DNA from: Cytophagales bacterium Alg240-R148
Lineage (GTDB): Bacteria; Bacteroidota; Bacteroidia; Cytophagales; Cyclobacteriaceae
Direction: 5' to 3'
Assembly (NCBI GenBank): GCA_900537185.1
Contig: LS999829.1
Span: forward strand, 536,047-600,046
DNA length: 64,000 bases
Shown: piece by piece, positions 36,709 through 45,799 of the stretch
Numbering within the stretch: position 1 is the first letter of the stretch
How the letters are laid out: every line of letters starts with the position of its first letter
Program-made: the position numbers and the translations under genes
Notes under the pieces: model-generated
Database searches by the model: none
What the model was told of the DNA's origin: nothing
The model's input: the letters and a program-made list of their open reading frames with translations, nothing else

Positions 36709-37302
36709 ATGAAAGTCAAAGCGCTACTGGAGTACCTGTTTCAAATAGTATTAATTGTATTTAGTGTTGGCCTTGCATTATTCTTGAACGAGGTTAGAAC
36801 GGATAAAAAAATTCAAAACAACAAAAACCTGGCACTAATCAATTTAAAAAGTGAGGTACAAGAAAATAAGGTAATCCTCTCCGATCTTATCCCCTACCAC
36901 CTTGAAGTTATCCACCGATTGGACAGCGTGATTGAAAACTACGAAGCTTTAGAAGCTATTTTGGTCGAAGGACAATTGGACCTTTTGGAATTAGCACCCA
37001 AGGGGATTTATGAACGTTTGCCTAGCAATGCCACCTGGGAAATAGCCAATTTAAGTGGTACGTTGGCAGAGTTTAGTTTTGACGAACTGCACTATTACTA
37101 CTTAATTTATGACCAACAAGCCGTAACATTCAAACCAGCAGACAAAATTGTGGAGATTATTTTTAGTCGGCAATTTATGGACACATCCAAAAGCAAAGAA
37201 AATGCCATCATGATTAGAAATGGCTTTCGCGAATTAGTTGGCAGAGAACGATCGTTGCTCACTTATTACAACCAAGCATTAACGCAAAACCAAAACAATT
37301 AA
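36709..37302 (+). CDS. Small membrane protein with one N-terminal span (DUF6090-like)
   Basis: 197 residues from the ATG at 36709, before which an in-frame extension has no support. Residues about 5-24 are a hydrophobic span (LLEYLFQIVLIVFSVGLALF), followed by NEVRTDKKIQNNK and a long helical region (ALINLKSEVQENKVIL, LEVIHRLDSVIENYEAL). The plan equals that of the protein at 32787-33455, and DUF6090-type proteins have a similar start. It reads away from the PadR gene and overlaps the end of the desaturase gene by 4 bases (convergent). Function unknown. Confidence 0.65.
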   Translation: MKVKALLEYLFQIVLIVFSVGLALFLNEVRTDKKIQNNKNLALINLKSEVQENKVILSDLIPYHLEVIHRLDSVIENYEALEAILVEGQLDLLELAPKGIYERLPSNATWEIANLSGTLAEFSFDELHYYYLIYDQQAVTFKPADKIVEIIFSRQFMDTSKSKENAIMIRNGFRELVGRERSLLTYYNQALTQNQNN

Positions 37303-38279
37303 GCGTAAACCTCTTTTATTCCTATCATTTTATCCTTTTCCGGATCCCAAACCTTAACATTCAAGCACCTAAAAACATCTTTGGGATTCAAGGAAGTTGT
37401 AGTAGGGCTTTGGAATTCCTTCATTTCTGTAAATACCTTTGGAAGATTGTAGAAAGGAATTTTCGCATTAATGTGGTGGATGTGGTGGTAGCCAATATTG
37501 CCCGTGAACCAGTGCATTAGCCCACTCATTTTCATATAACTAGAAGAGTACAAGGCTGCATAGACAAAGTCCCACTCTTGCTTATTTTTAAACTTTACAC
37601 CTGGAAAGTTGTGCTGCGCATAAAACAAGTAAGACCCCATACTCAAACTTATCAAGTAGGGCATAAAAAACCCAATTAACAACCCAGGCCAGCCACAAAA
37701 ATAGTATATAGCTGCTCCAAGTAATGCATGAAAAACCAATGCAATCATAGAATCCTTGTGCACGCCAGGCTTAGATAGGAAGGAACGAATGCACATGCCC
37801 CAAATAAAAGCAAAAATATACCCCAAGGCTATGGTGAATGGGTGCCTGATAAACAAATAAACCCGTCTTTCCGATTTTGGTGCATTTAAAAACTCTTCTT
37901 TTGTTACTATTGGAAAAGATCCAATACTCGATGTATACAATTTTGCATTGTGTGCATGGTGGTAGTCATGCGAACGCCTCCAAATGCTTTTTGGAGCTAA
38001 AATATACCAACCAAAAACTGTAAATATCAGTTCGGCCAACCATGAGCCTTGTAAAATCGACTTGTGCATATAATCATGGTATATTATAAACAGCCTAACC
38101 GTTACTAAACCAGCTACAACACCGCAAAACAATTGAAGTACAAGGTTGAAGTTATAACATGCCCCAACTAAGGCCACCAACCACAAACTAATGGTTCCCA
38201 AAAGAAGCAACCAACTCCTATTTCTATCCTCTTTGGCATACTTTCTAGTAGCCGAAATCAACGCATTACCTGTCAACAT
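37299..38279 (-). CDS. Membrane fatty acid desaturase
   Basis: 326 residues with four to five hydrophobic segments and the three histidine clusters of di-iron membrane desaturases: HDYMH at 68-72, HDYHHAH at 104-110 and HHIHH at 265-269. The last is followed by NAKIPFYNLP, as in family members. It should introduce a double bond into acyl chains at the cytosolic side of the inner membrane. Its start overlaps the end of the acyltransferase gene by 14 bases, so the two are translated together and probably both shape membrane or lipid A acyl chains. The electron donor is not nearby. Confidence 0.9.
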   Translation of the reverse strand: MLTGNALISATRKYAKEDRNRSWLLLLGTISLWLVALVGACYNFNLVLQLFCGVVAGLVTVRLFIIYHDYMHKSILQGSWLAELIFTVFGWYILAPKSIWRRSHDYHHAHNAKLYTSSIGSFPIVTKEEFLNAPKSERRVYLFIRHPFTIALGYIFAFIWGMCIRSFLSKPGVHKDSMIALVFHALLGAAIYYFCGWPGLLIGFFMPYLISLSMGSYLFYAQHNFPGVKFKNKQEWDFVYAALYSSSYMKMSGLMHWFTGNIGYHHIHHINAKIPFYNLPKVFTEMKEFQSPTTTSLNPKDVFRCLNVKVWDPEKDKMIGIKEVYA

Positions 38280-39162
38280 TATTGTCTTCTATTTTATTGG
38301 GGTTCTTGTGTTTCCACCTTCGGTGCGACCACAGCCACAACTCGGGTTTTCTTTTTATGTCTTCTTCCAGTTTCCTGGTATGAATTTCTGTTATCGCATC
38401 TTCCTCCAAAGCTTTGGGGTCTTCAATTAGCAATTCGCTATTCAGTTTATAGTACCCTCGTTTTACCCTATCTACAGATATATATATTACTGGATACCCC
38501 AGTTTTTTAGCAATTTTTGATGTCCCCACAAAGATAGGGGTTTCTTGGTTCAAAAAAGTTGACCAATACGCTCCTTTTGGTGCAGGAGTTTGATCTGCAA
38601 TAAAAGCTGTTGCAGTCACTTCATTTCTATCTCTCACCATCCCCCTGAAGGCATCTTGCATGGGATAAAGCTTATTTCCCAGCCTCGTTCTCATATGATA
38701 AACCAATTTATCGAAGTATTTATTGCTTAATGGATGATATATTACATACAACTGATGCTCAGGACCTTGGCTAAATCTTGCCCCCGCTAATTCCCAATTT
38801 CCTAAATGGCCCATTACGATGATAACACTCTGCCCTTTTTTATAAAAGGAATCAAAAGCAGACATATCGCCTTGTTCTACTCTTTTTAGGACAGTTTTCG
38901 GCTTTATTGTTAGTGTTTTTAGCGTTTCTAACAATAAATCACAAAAATAGCTATAAAAACCATCTTGGATGGCCTTAATTTCTTCTTCACTTTTTTCGGG
39001 GAATGAATTCTTAAGATTTTCGTGCACTACTCCTACTCTGTACTTCAATACTTTGTACACTAAAAAATAAAAAAAATCTGATAGCCAATACAACACAGTG
39101 AAAGGCAGCCATGAAATAAAATAGATCAAAGGCAAACTTAAATAATAGATCGCACCGGTCAT
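38266..39162 (-). CDS. LpxL/HtrB-like lysophospholipid or lipid A acyltransferase
   Basis: 298 residues. One N-terminal hydrophobic segment (FISWLPFTVLYWLSDFFYFLV) is followed by the LPLAT domain. The catalytic motif HX4E is His119 to Glu124 in GHLGNWELAG, and further signs are NSFPEKSEEE near 52 and IADQTPAPKGAYWSTFLNQ. In Bacteroidota such proteins add a late acyl chain to lipid A or to other lipids. The gene overlaps the desaturase gene by 14 bases. Confidence 0.9.
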   Translation of the reverse strand: MTGAIYYLSLPLIYFISWLPFTVLYWLSDFFYFLVYKVLKYRVGVVHENLKNSFPEKSEEEIKAIQDGFYSYFCDLLLETLKTLTIKPKTVLKRVEQGDMSAFDSFYKKGQSVIIVMGHLGNWELAGARFSQGPEHQLYVIYHPLSNKYFDKLVYHMRTRLGNKLYPMQDAFRGMVRDRNEVTATAFIADQTPAPKGAYWSTFLNQETPIFVGTSKIAKKLGYPVIYISVDRVKRGYYKLNSELLIEDPKALEEDAITEIHTRKLEEDIKRKPELWLWSHRRWKHKNPNKIEDNNVDR

Positions 39163-39257
39163 ATATTTATTTTAATTCTCAAAAGCCCGAAAGCTACAAA
39201 AAAATAAATGATTTATATCTTTATAAAATGGATTTTGTAGGATAGTCCAAAAATGAA

Positions 39258-39659
39258 TCACTCCCCTTTGTATTCACTGATCTCATACAAGTGGCCACTT
39301 GGATCTTTAAAAAAGCATCTAATTTCAGCACCCCAATCGTATGGAGGAGTAAGAAACTCCACTCCTCTTTTCACCAAAGCCTCATAAGAAAGTTGGCAGT
39401 TTTCTACCCTTATCGTAAAGGAATGCGCAACATCATCTGGGTTTTGTGGAGGAATGAAGCGGGTGTTCGGTTTGTCTTCTGTGGGTGCACCAGCTGCAAC
39501 CAAAAGAACCCAGTGCCCTAAAAATTTAAGCACGATAGAACCATCGTATTCTCTAATTAAGCTCGCACCTAATTTTTCAACATAAAACTTTTTGGATTTG
39601 ACGGTGTCTGAAACAACTAAAATACTGGTGAGTTCGGAATTTTCAAAAGGATTGTCCAT
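39258..39659 (-). CDS. VOC (glyoxalase/bleomycin-resistance fold) family protein
   Basis: 133 residues with two beta-alpha-beta-beta-beta units: LTSILVVSDTVKSKKFYVEKLGASLI, then the second half DDVAHSFTIRVEN and a C-terminal EIRCFFKDPSGHLYEISEYKG, a usual metal-ligand segment ending in Glu. Enzymes of this fold bind a divalent metal and act on many substrates, so the reaction cannot be told. It stands alone between the acyltransferase and CoA-binding protein genes. Confidence 0.88.
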   Translation of the reverse strand: MDNPFENSELTSILVVSDTVKSKKFYVEKLGASLIREYDGSIVLKFLGHWVLLVAAGAPTEDKPNTRFIPPQNPDDVAHSFTIRVENCQLSYEALVKRGVEFLTPPYDWGAEIRCFFKDPSGHLYEISEYKGE

Positions 39660-39743
39660 GGTAACATTTTAAATTCACCCAAAAATAATATAAAAGCATC
39701 ACATTCAATTCATTACACCAGAATTGATATAGAAATAATGCGG

Positions 39744-40115
39744 CTAATAATTGCCTATGCTTAACAGTACCAAGGTACAGGCATTTTCAACTTGCACCCC
39801 TCTCTCCACCAACATGGATTCGAGTTCAAAATTCTCGGCTCCAGGGTTGAACACCACCCGCTTGGGGTTCAGAGACAAAAAATATTGGTAGTACTCCCTT
39901 TGGTTTTGAGCACTAAGGTACATGGTAATGGTATGGATGCCTGGTATAGGAGGACGCTCTTGCAATACGAACACTTCATGTCCTAAAACATGCCCCTTTT
40001 TTCTCCCAATCAAAACCATTTCCATTTGGGCTTCTACCAATCGTTCAGCAGCCACGTAGGCATAACGATTTCTTTTCTCTGTGGCTCCTACCACCAACGT
40101 TTTTTTATTTTCCAT
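39744..40115 (-). CDS. CoA-binding domain protein (YccU-like)
   Basis: 123 residues, a single Rossmann-type CoA-binding fold: KKTLVVGATEKRNRYAYVAAERL at the start, VLIGRKKGHVLGHEVF, then HTITMYLSAQNQ and NPKRVVFNPGAEN. Small proteins of this kind bind CoA or nucleotides, but their role is unknown. The start overlaps the end of the FAD dehydrogenase gene by 11 bases, so both are in one operon. Confidence 0.85.
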   Translation of the reverse strand: MENKKTLVVGATEKRNRYAYVAAERLVEAQMEMVLIGRKKGHVLGHEVFVLQERPPIPGIHTITMYLSAQNQREYYQYFLSLNPKRVVFNPGAENFELESMLVERGVQVENACTLVLLSIGNY

Positions 40116-41676
40116 AAAGCGCTACCATTTGCTCAGCACATTTTTCACCATCCATTGCTGCCGAAACAATTCCTCCAGCATATCCAGCACCTTCCGCACA
40201 TGGAAACAACCCTTTGATTTGAACATGTTCGCAGGTTTCTTTGTCTCTCGGTATTTTCACAGGGGCCGAACTTCTACTTTCTGTTGCCACAATTTGAGCA
40301 TCGTTGCTCAAATATCCCCTCATTTTTTTCCCAAAAGCCTGAAAGCCCTGTTTCAGACTATCGGCTACAAACTCGGGCAAAACCGAATTCAAATCTGCTG
40401 AAACCAAACCAGGTTGATACGAAGTTTTTAGCAAACTGGAAGAAGTTTTCCCTTGAACAAAATCACCCAAACGTTGAGCGGGAGCTTGTTGTGTACCTTG
40501 GCCTGGTTCAAATGCTCTTTGCTCTATCCCTTCTTGAAACTCCATCCCCGCCAAAGGTCCATTCCATCCTGCTTGATGAAAATCTTGCTCATTTACCGCC
40601 ACAACTATACCCGAATTGGCAAATTCTGAATCTCGTCGAGAAGGGCTCATTCCATTGACCACTATTTCTCCGGGGCTCGTAGCCGCTGGCACTATAAAAC
40701 CGCCTGGGCACATACAGAAGCTAAATACGCCTCTTTGCTGGTTGCCGCTAAAAGTCTGGTGGACCAAAGCATAGGAAGAAGCGGGAAGAAAAGGTCCTCG
40801 ATCCGTTTTGCAGTGGTACTGAATTTTGTCTATTAAATTCTGGTCGTGCTCTACCCGCACGCCCAGGGCAAAAGGTTTTGGCTCAATGTAAATCTTTTGT
40901 TGTGACAATTGGCGATAAATGTCTCTTGCAGAATGACCAGTAGCCAAAAGCAAGGCTGCCCCTTCAATTTTTCCTTTGGTGGTTTCTACTCCAATGGCTC
41001 TTCCTTCTTTTATTATAAACCCGTTCACCTTCGCCTCAAAGTGCACCTCTCCGCCATGGTCCAAAATAGTTTGTCGAATCTCTTCTATTAACTTTGGTAG
41101 TTTGTTGGTTCCAATATGCGGGTGCGCATCAAATAAAATTTCCTCTCTCGCTCCATGGGCATGTAATGAGTTCAAAATTCTCTGAACACTTCCCCTTTTT
41201 TTTGACCTCGTATACAATTTCCCATCGGAATAGGTACCTGCACCACCTTCTCCAAAACAATAGTTGGAGTCTGGGTTGACTATATTCTCTTTGTTAATGG
41301 CCGCCAAATCTCTTCTCCGGGCTTGGACATCCTTGCCTCTTTCCAACACCACCGGTAAGTGGCCTAATTCTAATATTCTCAAGGCTGCATACAACCCTGC
41401 TGGTCCAGCCCCAATTACAACAAACTTCTTTTTATCCTGCCCATCTGCCTCCATTTGAATTTTTTTCACTCCCCTTGCAGCAGTTCCTTTTTCTACTAAT
41501 TCAATTTCTATTGGAACGGTTACCGTTCTACCCCTGGCATCGATGGACCTTTTAATTATTTGATAGGTACAAGATCCATTGGCAATGGCAGGTACTTTTC
41601 CTTCAATAAACGCTCGAAGGTTGTTCACATCAAACCCAATTTCTGGAGAGACCTTAAATTTCATTCGGTTCTGCAT
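40105..41676 (-). CDS. Uncharacterised FAD-dependent dehydrogenase (COG2509 type)
   Basis: 523 residues. An N-terminal segment (about 1-95) with EIGFDVNNLRAFIEG and SIDARGRTVTVPI is typical of this family and precedes the FAD-binding GAGPAGLYAALRILELG. Further conserved parts are CFGEGGAGTYSDGKLYTRS, GHSARDI, and CMCPGGFIVPAA. The C-terminus has GLFPCAEGAGYAGGIVSAAMDG, where FAD contacts end. The substrate is unknown. A Met four codons later is an equally possible start. It lies 3 bases after the MORN-repeat gene and overlaps the CoA-binding gene. Confidence 0.88.
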   Translation of the reverse strand: MQNRMKFKVSPEIGFDVNNLRAFIEGKVPAIANGSCTYQIIKRSIDARGRTVTVPIEIELVEKGTAARGVKKIQMEADGQDKKKFVVIGAGPAGLYAALRILELGHLPVVLERGKDVQARRRDLAAINKENIVNPDSNYCFGEGGAGTYSDGKLYTRSKKRGSVQRILNSLHAHGAREEILFDAHPHIGTNKLPKLIEEIRQTILDHGGEVHFEAKVNGFIIKEGRAIGVETTKGKIEGAALLLATGHSARDIYRQLSQQKIYIEPKPFALGVRVEHDQNLIDKIQYHCKTDRGPFLPASSYALVHQTFSGNQQRGVFSFCMCPGGFIVPAATSPGEIVVNGMSPSRRDSEFANSGIVVAVNEQDFHQAGWNGPLAGMEFQEGIEQRAFEPGQGTQQAPAQRLGDFVQGKTSSSLLKTSYQPGLVSADLNSVLPEFVADSLKQGFQAFGKKMRGYLSNDAQIVATESRSSAPVKIPRDKETCEHVQIKGLFPCAEGAGYAGGIVSAAMDGEKCAEQMVALYGK

Positions 41677-41679
41677 AGG

Positions 41680-43488
41680 TTATTTTCTTTTTTTCTTGTT
41701 TTGGCTGAACATGTACCCTATGGAGATACTTACAGCAGGAGTTAGAGCAAATTTCTTTTGTGGCAGTTTTTCAAAATACACCCTGTCTATCTCATTCACC
41801 TTGAATTGTCTGTAACCAACATTAACCCCCAAATAACCATCCAAAGACCATCCTTTGTTTTTGGTATCAATAAGGTACCGGTAGCCCACAATTATTCCAT
41901 ATTGAAATTTGGATTCATTGGCTTGTACTTGGATGGTTTCTAAATCTAAAGGGTCCCTTTTTATTTCAGTTTCATGGCTTAAAATGTTAAACACTATTTG
42001 GTGACCAAAATACCACATACCAAATAGCTCATCTGGATTATAAAACTTTTGTTTGAAACTGAACTCCAAACCAGTTGTTCCTATCTCTCCGTTGCTTAAA
42101 TTGTTGAATTGTTTGTAAAAAGGTGCTTTAATGAGTACCAGTTCTACCTGGTACCCCAAGCGCTCTTGGAAATACATTTCTCCTGTTATTGGGATCCTGC
42201 CTATTAAATGAGAGAAAGCATCTAAGCCGGCATATATCCCTACAAATTCATTAATTCCCTTTTTAAAATATTTGTTATCTTTCTTTTTATACCTGTATTT
42301 CCCGACCCCGTATTTCACTTTTGGATTCTTGGGTGCAGAAACTACGGAGGTAGGCTCGTACACCGGTCTAAAATAACCTGCCAATGTTCCATTTTCATGG
42401 TACAATTCCCACGTTCCTACTTTCTTTTCCTTGTCCAGCGTTCCTTTCATTTTCAGTTTTCCACTGGGGTAAAACCCTACATAGTTGCCCTTGTCCTTGT
42501 TATAGAGACATTCTCCTACTTTTGTGCCATTTTCGTCATAAAATGACCATAGGCTATCGTACTGATCTTCTTTGAAGTAACCTTCAATTTTTACCGAACC
42601 GCTTTCGTAAAACGATTGGTATTTACCAGTACCATTTTTGTAGGCGCCCTTGCTTTCTATTTTTCCGAACTGATCAAAGATGCTCCAATTTCCGTTTCGC
42701 TTGTCATTAGAATATTCTCCTTCTGACTTTGTTTTTCCATTTTCGTGGTAGCGTTTCCACTTCCCTTTTTTTGTTCCTTTGTTAAAAGCCCCTTCCGACT
42801 CCAACACACCAGATTCATAATAGTATTTCCAGGAACCAACTTTTTTACCAGCAGTATATTTCCCCCTTGACAAAACCGTTCCATTTTCATGGTAGTATAC
42901 CCAATCCCCTTCCTTTTTCTTATTCACTTTTAACCCCACACCGTACAACTTATTGGAGTTGTAGAACTCGTTGTACAACGCTTCTCCGTTGGCGTAACTA
43001 GCACGTGCAACCACCTGTTCCTCTTCGTTGTAGTATTCCCAATCTGCCACTTTCTCTCCTGCCAAAAAACGGCCTTTGCTTTTCATTTTACCATTGTAAT
43101 AGTAGTAAACCCAAATCCCATTCTGGCTTCCGTCCTGGACATTTCCCTCCATTCTTTTTTTACCTGTTTCATAGAAATAACGCCAAAACCCCTGATTTTT
43201 GCCTTCTTTAACAGGGCCTACCATTTTCATTTGTCCATTTTCATAACGGTATTCCCATACTCCCTCGGGCATGTTGTTTTTATAACTTCCCTTTTTCTCA
43301 ATAGAACCATTAAAATAATAGGAAATATAGACACCGTCTAATACCGAGGTATTGCTGTCATTCAAATGAAAAACTTCATGCACCTTCTTCTCTTCCTTGT
43401 CAAAAAAAGTAGTCCTTTTTACATTTTGCGCACGAGCGCACAAAACACATAAAAGCAATGATGCGATATATATAACCCTAACTATCAA
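41680..43488 (-). CDS. MORN-repeat protein fused to a C-terminal outer-membrane barrel-like domain
   Basis: 602 residues with signal peptide (IASLLLCVLCARAQ). Residues about 47-375 are about 14 tandem repeats of 22-24 residues of the MORN_2 kind, each with G.W..Y.ENG....G.Y..G (for example GVWEYRYENGQMKMVG and GDWVYYHENGTVLSRG). Repeats 5, 6 and 10-12 are degenerate. After a basic linker (about 385-410, KYGVGKYRYKKKDNKYFKKG) about 190 residues look like beta-barrel strands (GYQVELVLIKAPFY, TTGLEFSFKQKF, YGIIVGYRYLI, TPAVSISIGYMF). The predicted place is the outer membrane, with the repeat rod in the periplasm or outside. Related short repeat proteins are listed as YwqK-type antitoxins, but no toxin is next to it. 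It is upstream of the FAD dehydrogenase by 3 bases. Confidence 0.8.
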   Translation of the reverse strand: MIVRVIYIASLLLCVLCARAQNVKRTTFFDKEEKKVHEVFHLNDSNTSVLDGVYISYYFNGSIEKKGSYKNNMPEGVWEYRYENGQMKMVGPVKEGKNQGFWRYFYETGKKRMEGNVQDGSQNGIWVYYYYNGKMKSKGRFLAGEKVADWEYYNEEEQVVARASYANGEALYNEFYNSNKLYGVGLKVNKKKEGDWVYYHENGTVLSRGKYTAGKKVGSWKYYYESGVLESEGAFNKGTKKGKWKRYHENGKTKSEGEYSNDKRNGNWSIFDQFGKIESKGAYKNGTGKYQSFYESGSVKIEGYFKEDQYDSLWSFYDENGTKVGECLYNKDKGNYVGFYPSGKLKMKGTLDKEKKVGTWELYHENGTLAGYFRPVYEPTSVVSAPKNPKVKYGVGKYRYKKKDNKYFKKGINEFVGIYAGLDAFSHLIGRIPITGEMYFQERLGYQVELVLIKAPFYKQFNNLSNGEIGTTGLEFSFKQKFYNPDELFGMWYFGHQIVFNILSHETEIKRDPLDLETIQVQANESKFQYGIIVGYRYLIDTKNKGWSLDGYLGVNVGYRQFKVNEIDRVYFEKLPQKKFALTPAVSISIGYMFSQNKKKRK

Positions 43489-43496
43489 AAACTTAC

Positions 43497-44456
43497 CTAC
43501 GCATTAAGAATTTCATTAACAACCCATGTTTTACCCCATTCCGCTTTTTCCTCTTCTGACCACAATTCAGGGAAGAAAATCACTTGCTGGAATCTCGGTG
43601 GAAGGTATTTTTGCCAGTTGGTACCACCAGTAGCTGCAATGTCTTCAGGAGCCTTTTGTAAATACCGCACCGCAGATTTATAATGGGCCAACCTCCAATA
43701 TATATTGGCCAGCATATCAAATTCTCTTAACAACTTAATAATCTCTTCTTTATTTTCAGAATTGCTAAAGTTGTTTTGATACAAATACCACAAATTTTTA
43801 TCCATTGAATTTTCAGCGATTTCAACAAATTCTTTGTGGTATTTACCTTCAAACTGTTTCAGGGTGAGTGTCTTTTTTCCTGTAGCCAATTCAGTAGCAC
43901 CCCTTTTCCAATACATATTCATCACTTTTTCGTCTAAGTCCACTTGAGACAATGCTTCTTTTTGGTCAGGAGCCAACAAGTTGTTGATGTCGGTCACCAT
44001 CAGTTCTATAAAACGGTATTGGGCCGATTGAAAACCACTAGCAGGCAACAAAGACATCCTGTATTTTAAGAACTGCTCCTTGTCCATGCCATCCACCATT
44101 ACAGTAAAAGAAGACTCCAAGTGTTTCAAGTACCGATTCAAGCGTTTTAACCTTTCTATATAGAGCGCTTCAGTAAGGTCCGCTTCCTGAATTTGCTCAA
44201 TTTCATGTATAATTAATTTAAAATATAGTTCTGTAATTTGATGGTAAATAATAAAAATCACTTCATCTTTAAAGGGTGTTTTTGGCTTTTGAAGACTCAA
44301 CAACGTATCCAAATGAATGTAATCCCAATAAGTGAGGTAATCGGCATAGAGAAGACCATCTAAATAAGATAGTAAATCCTGCCCCATTACTTCGTATTTT
44401 TCGGCTAGTAATTTTATCTTGTCAACGATTTTTGGGTCTAAATTCGAATTTGTCAT
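43497..44456 (-). CDS. kynA: Tryptophan 2,3-dioxygenase
   Basis: 319 residues, all-helical haem enzyme. The signature is LSYLDGLLYADYLTYWDYIHLDTLLSLQ at the N-terminus (substrate and haem pocket) and DEVIFIIYHQITELYFKLIIHE, with conserved His and Arg residues, then SGFQSAQYRFIE. It opens the indole ring of L-tryptophan with O2 to N-formylkynurenine, first step of the kynurenine route. It is divergent from a glutaryl-CoA dehydrogenase gene, 100 bases away. The other kynurenine genes are not in the window. Confidence 0.95.
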   Translation of the reverse strand: MTNSNLDPKIVDKIKLLAEKYEVMGQDLLSYLDGLLYADYLTYWDYIHLDTLLSLQKPKTPFKDEVIFIIYHQITELYFKLIIHEIEQIQEADLTEALYIERLKRLNRYLKHLESSFTVMVDGMDKEQFLKYRMSLLPASGFQSAQYRFIELMVTDINNLLAPDQKEALSQVDLDEKVMNMYWKRGATELATGKKTLTLKQFEGKYHKEFVEIAENSMDKNLWYLYQNNFSNSENKEEIIKLLREFDMLANIYWRLAHYKSAVRYLQKAPEDIAATGGTNWQKYLPPRFQQVIFFPELWSEEEKAEWGKTWVVNEILNA

Positions 44457-44556
44457 GGTTTGGGCTTTAACAAATGTTTATAATTATATTAATTTGAGGT
44501 CAAATAGATAACAAATTTAAATAATATCAAAGCTAGAACAAGGTAAAATAATATAT

Positions 44557-45744
44557 ATGAAACAAATGGCAACAGATTTATTTGAATCGCCAGACTTTTA
44601 TTGTTTGGATGACTTACTTACAGAAGAGCACAAATTGATTCGCAGTTCGATTCGAGATTTCGTTAAGAAGGAAATCTCACCGAGCATTGAAGATTGGTGC
44701 CAAAATGCTCATTTCCCACAAGAAATTGTCAAAAAATTTGGCGACGTTGGGGCTTTCGGACCTACCATTCCTATGGAGTATGGCGGTGGAGGATTGGACT
44801 ATATCTCCTATGGTTTGATCATGCAAGAAATTGAACGCGGAGACAGTGGCATGCGGTCCACAGCATCGGTTCAGGGTTCGTTGGTTATGTACCCCATTTA
44901 TAAATTCGGTTCAGAGGATCAAAAGAAAAAATTCTTACCCAAATTGGCCAGCGGAGAATTTCTAGGTTGTTTTGGTTTAACTGAGCCAGACCATGGTTCC
45001 AACCCAAGCGGAATGGTCACCAACTTTAAAGACATGGGCGACCATTATCTTTTGAATGGGGCAAAAATGTGGATTTCCAATAGCCCACATGCCGATATTG
45101 CTGTGGTATGGGCGAAAAATGAAGCTGGCAGAATACATGGTTTGATTGTGGAACGAGGCATGGAAGGGTTCACAACCCCAGAAACCCATGGAAAATGGTC
45201 GCTCAGAGCAAGCTGTACTGGTGAACTGGTTTTTGACAATGTCAAAGTTCCCAAAGAAAATTTACTTCCTGGCAAAAGTGGCTTGGGAGCACCTATGAAT
45301 TGTCTTGATTCTGCGCGTTATGGAATTGCTTGGGGTGCAATTGGAGCTGCAATGGATTGTTATGATTCTGCTAAAAGATATGCGCAAGAAAGAATTCAAT
45401 TTGACAAGCCAATTGGTTCCTTTCAATTAATTCAAAAGAAATTGGCCGAAATGCTAACAGAAATAACCAAAGCCCAATTAATTAATTGGAGACTGGGCAA
45501 TATGATGCAAGCAGGTACGGCAACCACCGCACAAATTTCACTTGCCAAAAGAAATGGGGTTGAAACAGCATTGAATATTGCTAGAGAAGCCCGTCAAATT
45601 CATGGTGGTATGGGAATTACTGGTGAATACCCAATGATGCGACACATGGCTAATTTGGAATCGGTTGTAACCTACGAAGGCACCCATGACATTCACTTAT
45701 TGATATTGGGAAAAGAAATAACTGGTATCCAGGCATTTGTTTAA
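44557..45744 (+). CDS. gcdH: Glutaryl-CoA dehydrogenase (acyl-CoA dehydrogenase family)
   Basis: 395 residues. The acyl-CoA dehydrogenase signatures are GCFGLTEPDHGSNPSGM and WISNSPHADIAVVWAK, and QIHGGMGITGEYPMMRH near the C-terminus. The likely catalytic base is Glu374 in TYEGTHDIHLLILG, which is the glutaryl-CoA dehydrogenase version of this motif, and EIERGDSGMRS also matches that branch. The enzyme oxidises and decarboxylates glutaryl-CoA to crotonyl-CoA, in lysine and tryptophan breakdown, with FAD and electron-transfer flavoprotein. A second Met at position 4 is also a possible start. It is followed by a strong terminator. Confidence 0.88.
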   Translation: MKQMATDLFESPDFYCLDDLLTEEHKLIRSSIRDFVKKEISPSIEDWCQNAHFPQEIVKKFGDVGAFGPTIPMEYGGGGLDYISYGLIMQEIERGDSGMRSTASVQGSLVMYPIYKFGSEDQKKKFLPKLASGEFLGCFGLTEPDHGSNPSGMVTNFKDMGDHYLLNGAKMWISNSPHADIAVVWAKNEAGRIHGLIVERGMEGFTTPETHGKWSLRASCTGELVFDNVKVPKENLLPGKSGLGAPMNCLDSARYGIAWGAIGAAMDCYDSAKRYAQERIQFDKPIGSFQLIQKKLAEMLTEITKAQLINWRLGNMMQAGTATTAQISLAKRNGVETALNIAREARQIHGGMGITGEYPMMRHMANLESVVTYEGTHDIHLLILGKEITGIQAFV

Positions 45745-45750
45745 AAAAGC

Positions 45751-45778
45751 AAAAAAAAGGGGCAATTTGCCCCTTTTT
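45751..45778. terminator. Bidirectional rho-independent terminator
   Basis: AAAAAGGGGCAA (45754-45765) pairs with TTGCCCCTTTTT (45767-45778) with almost no loop apart from the central bases; A-run and T-run on either side serve gcdH (plus) and the barrel gene (minus). Confidence 0.88.
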
Positions 45779-45799
45779 ATGATATCCTGAATTTCAATA

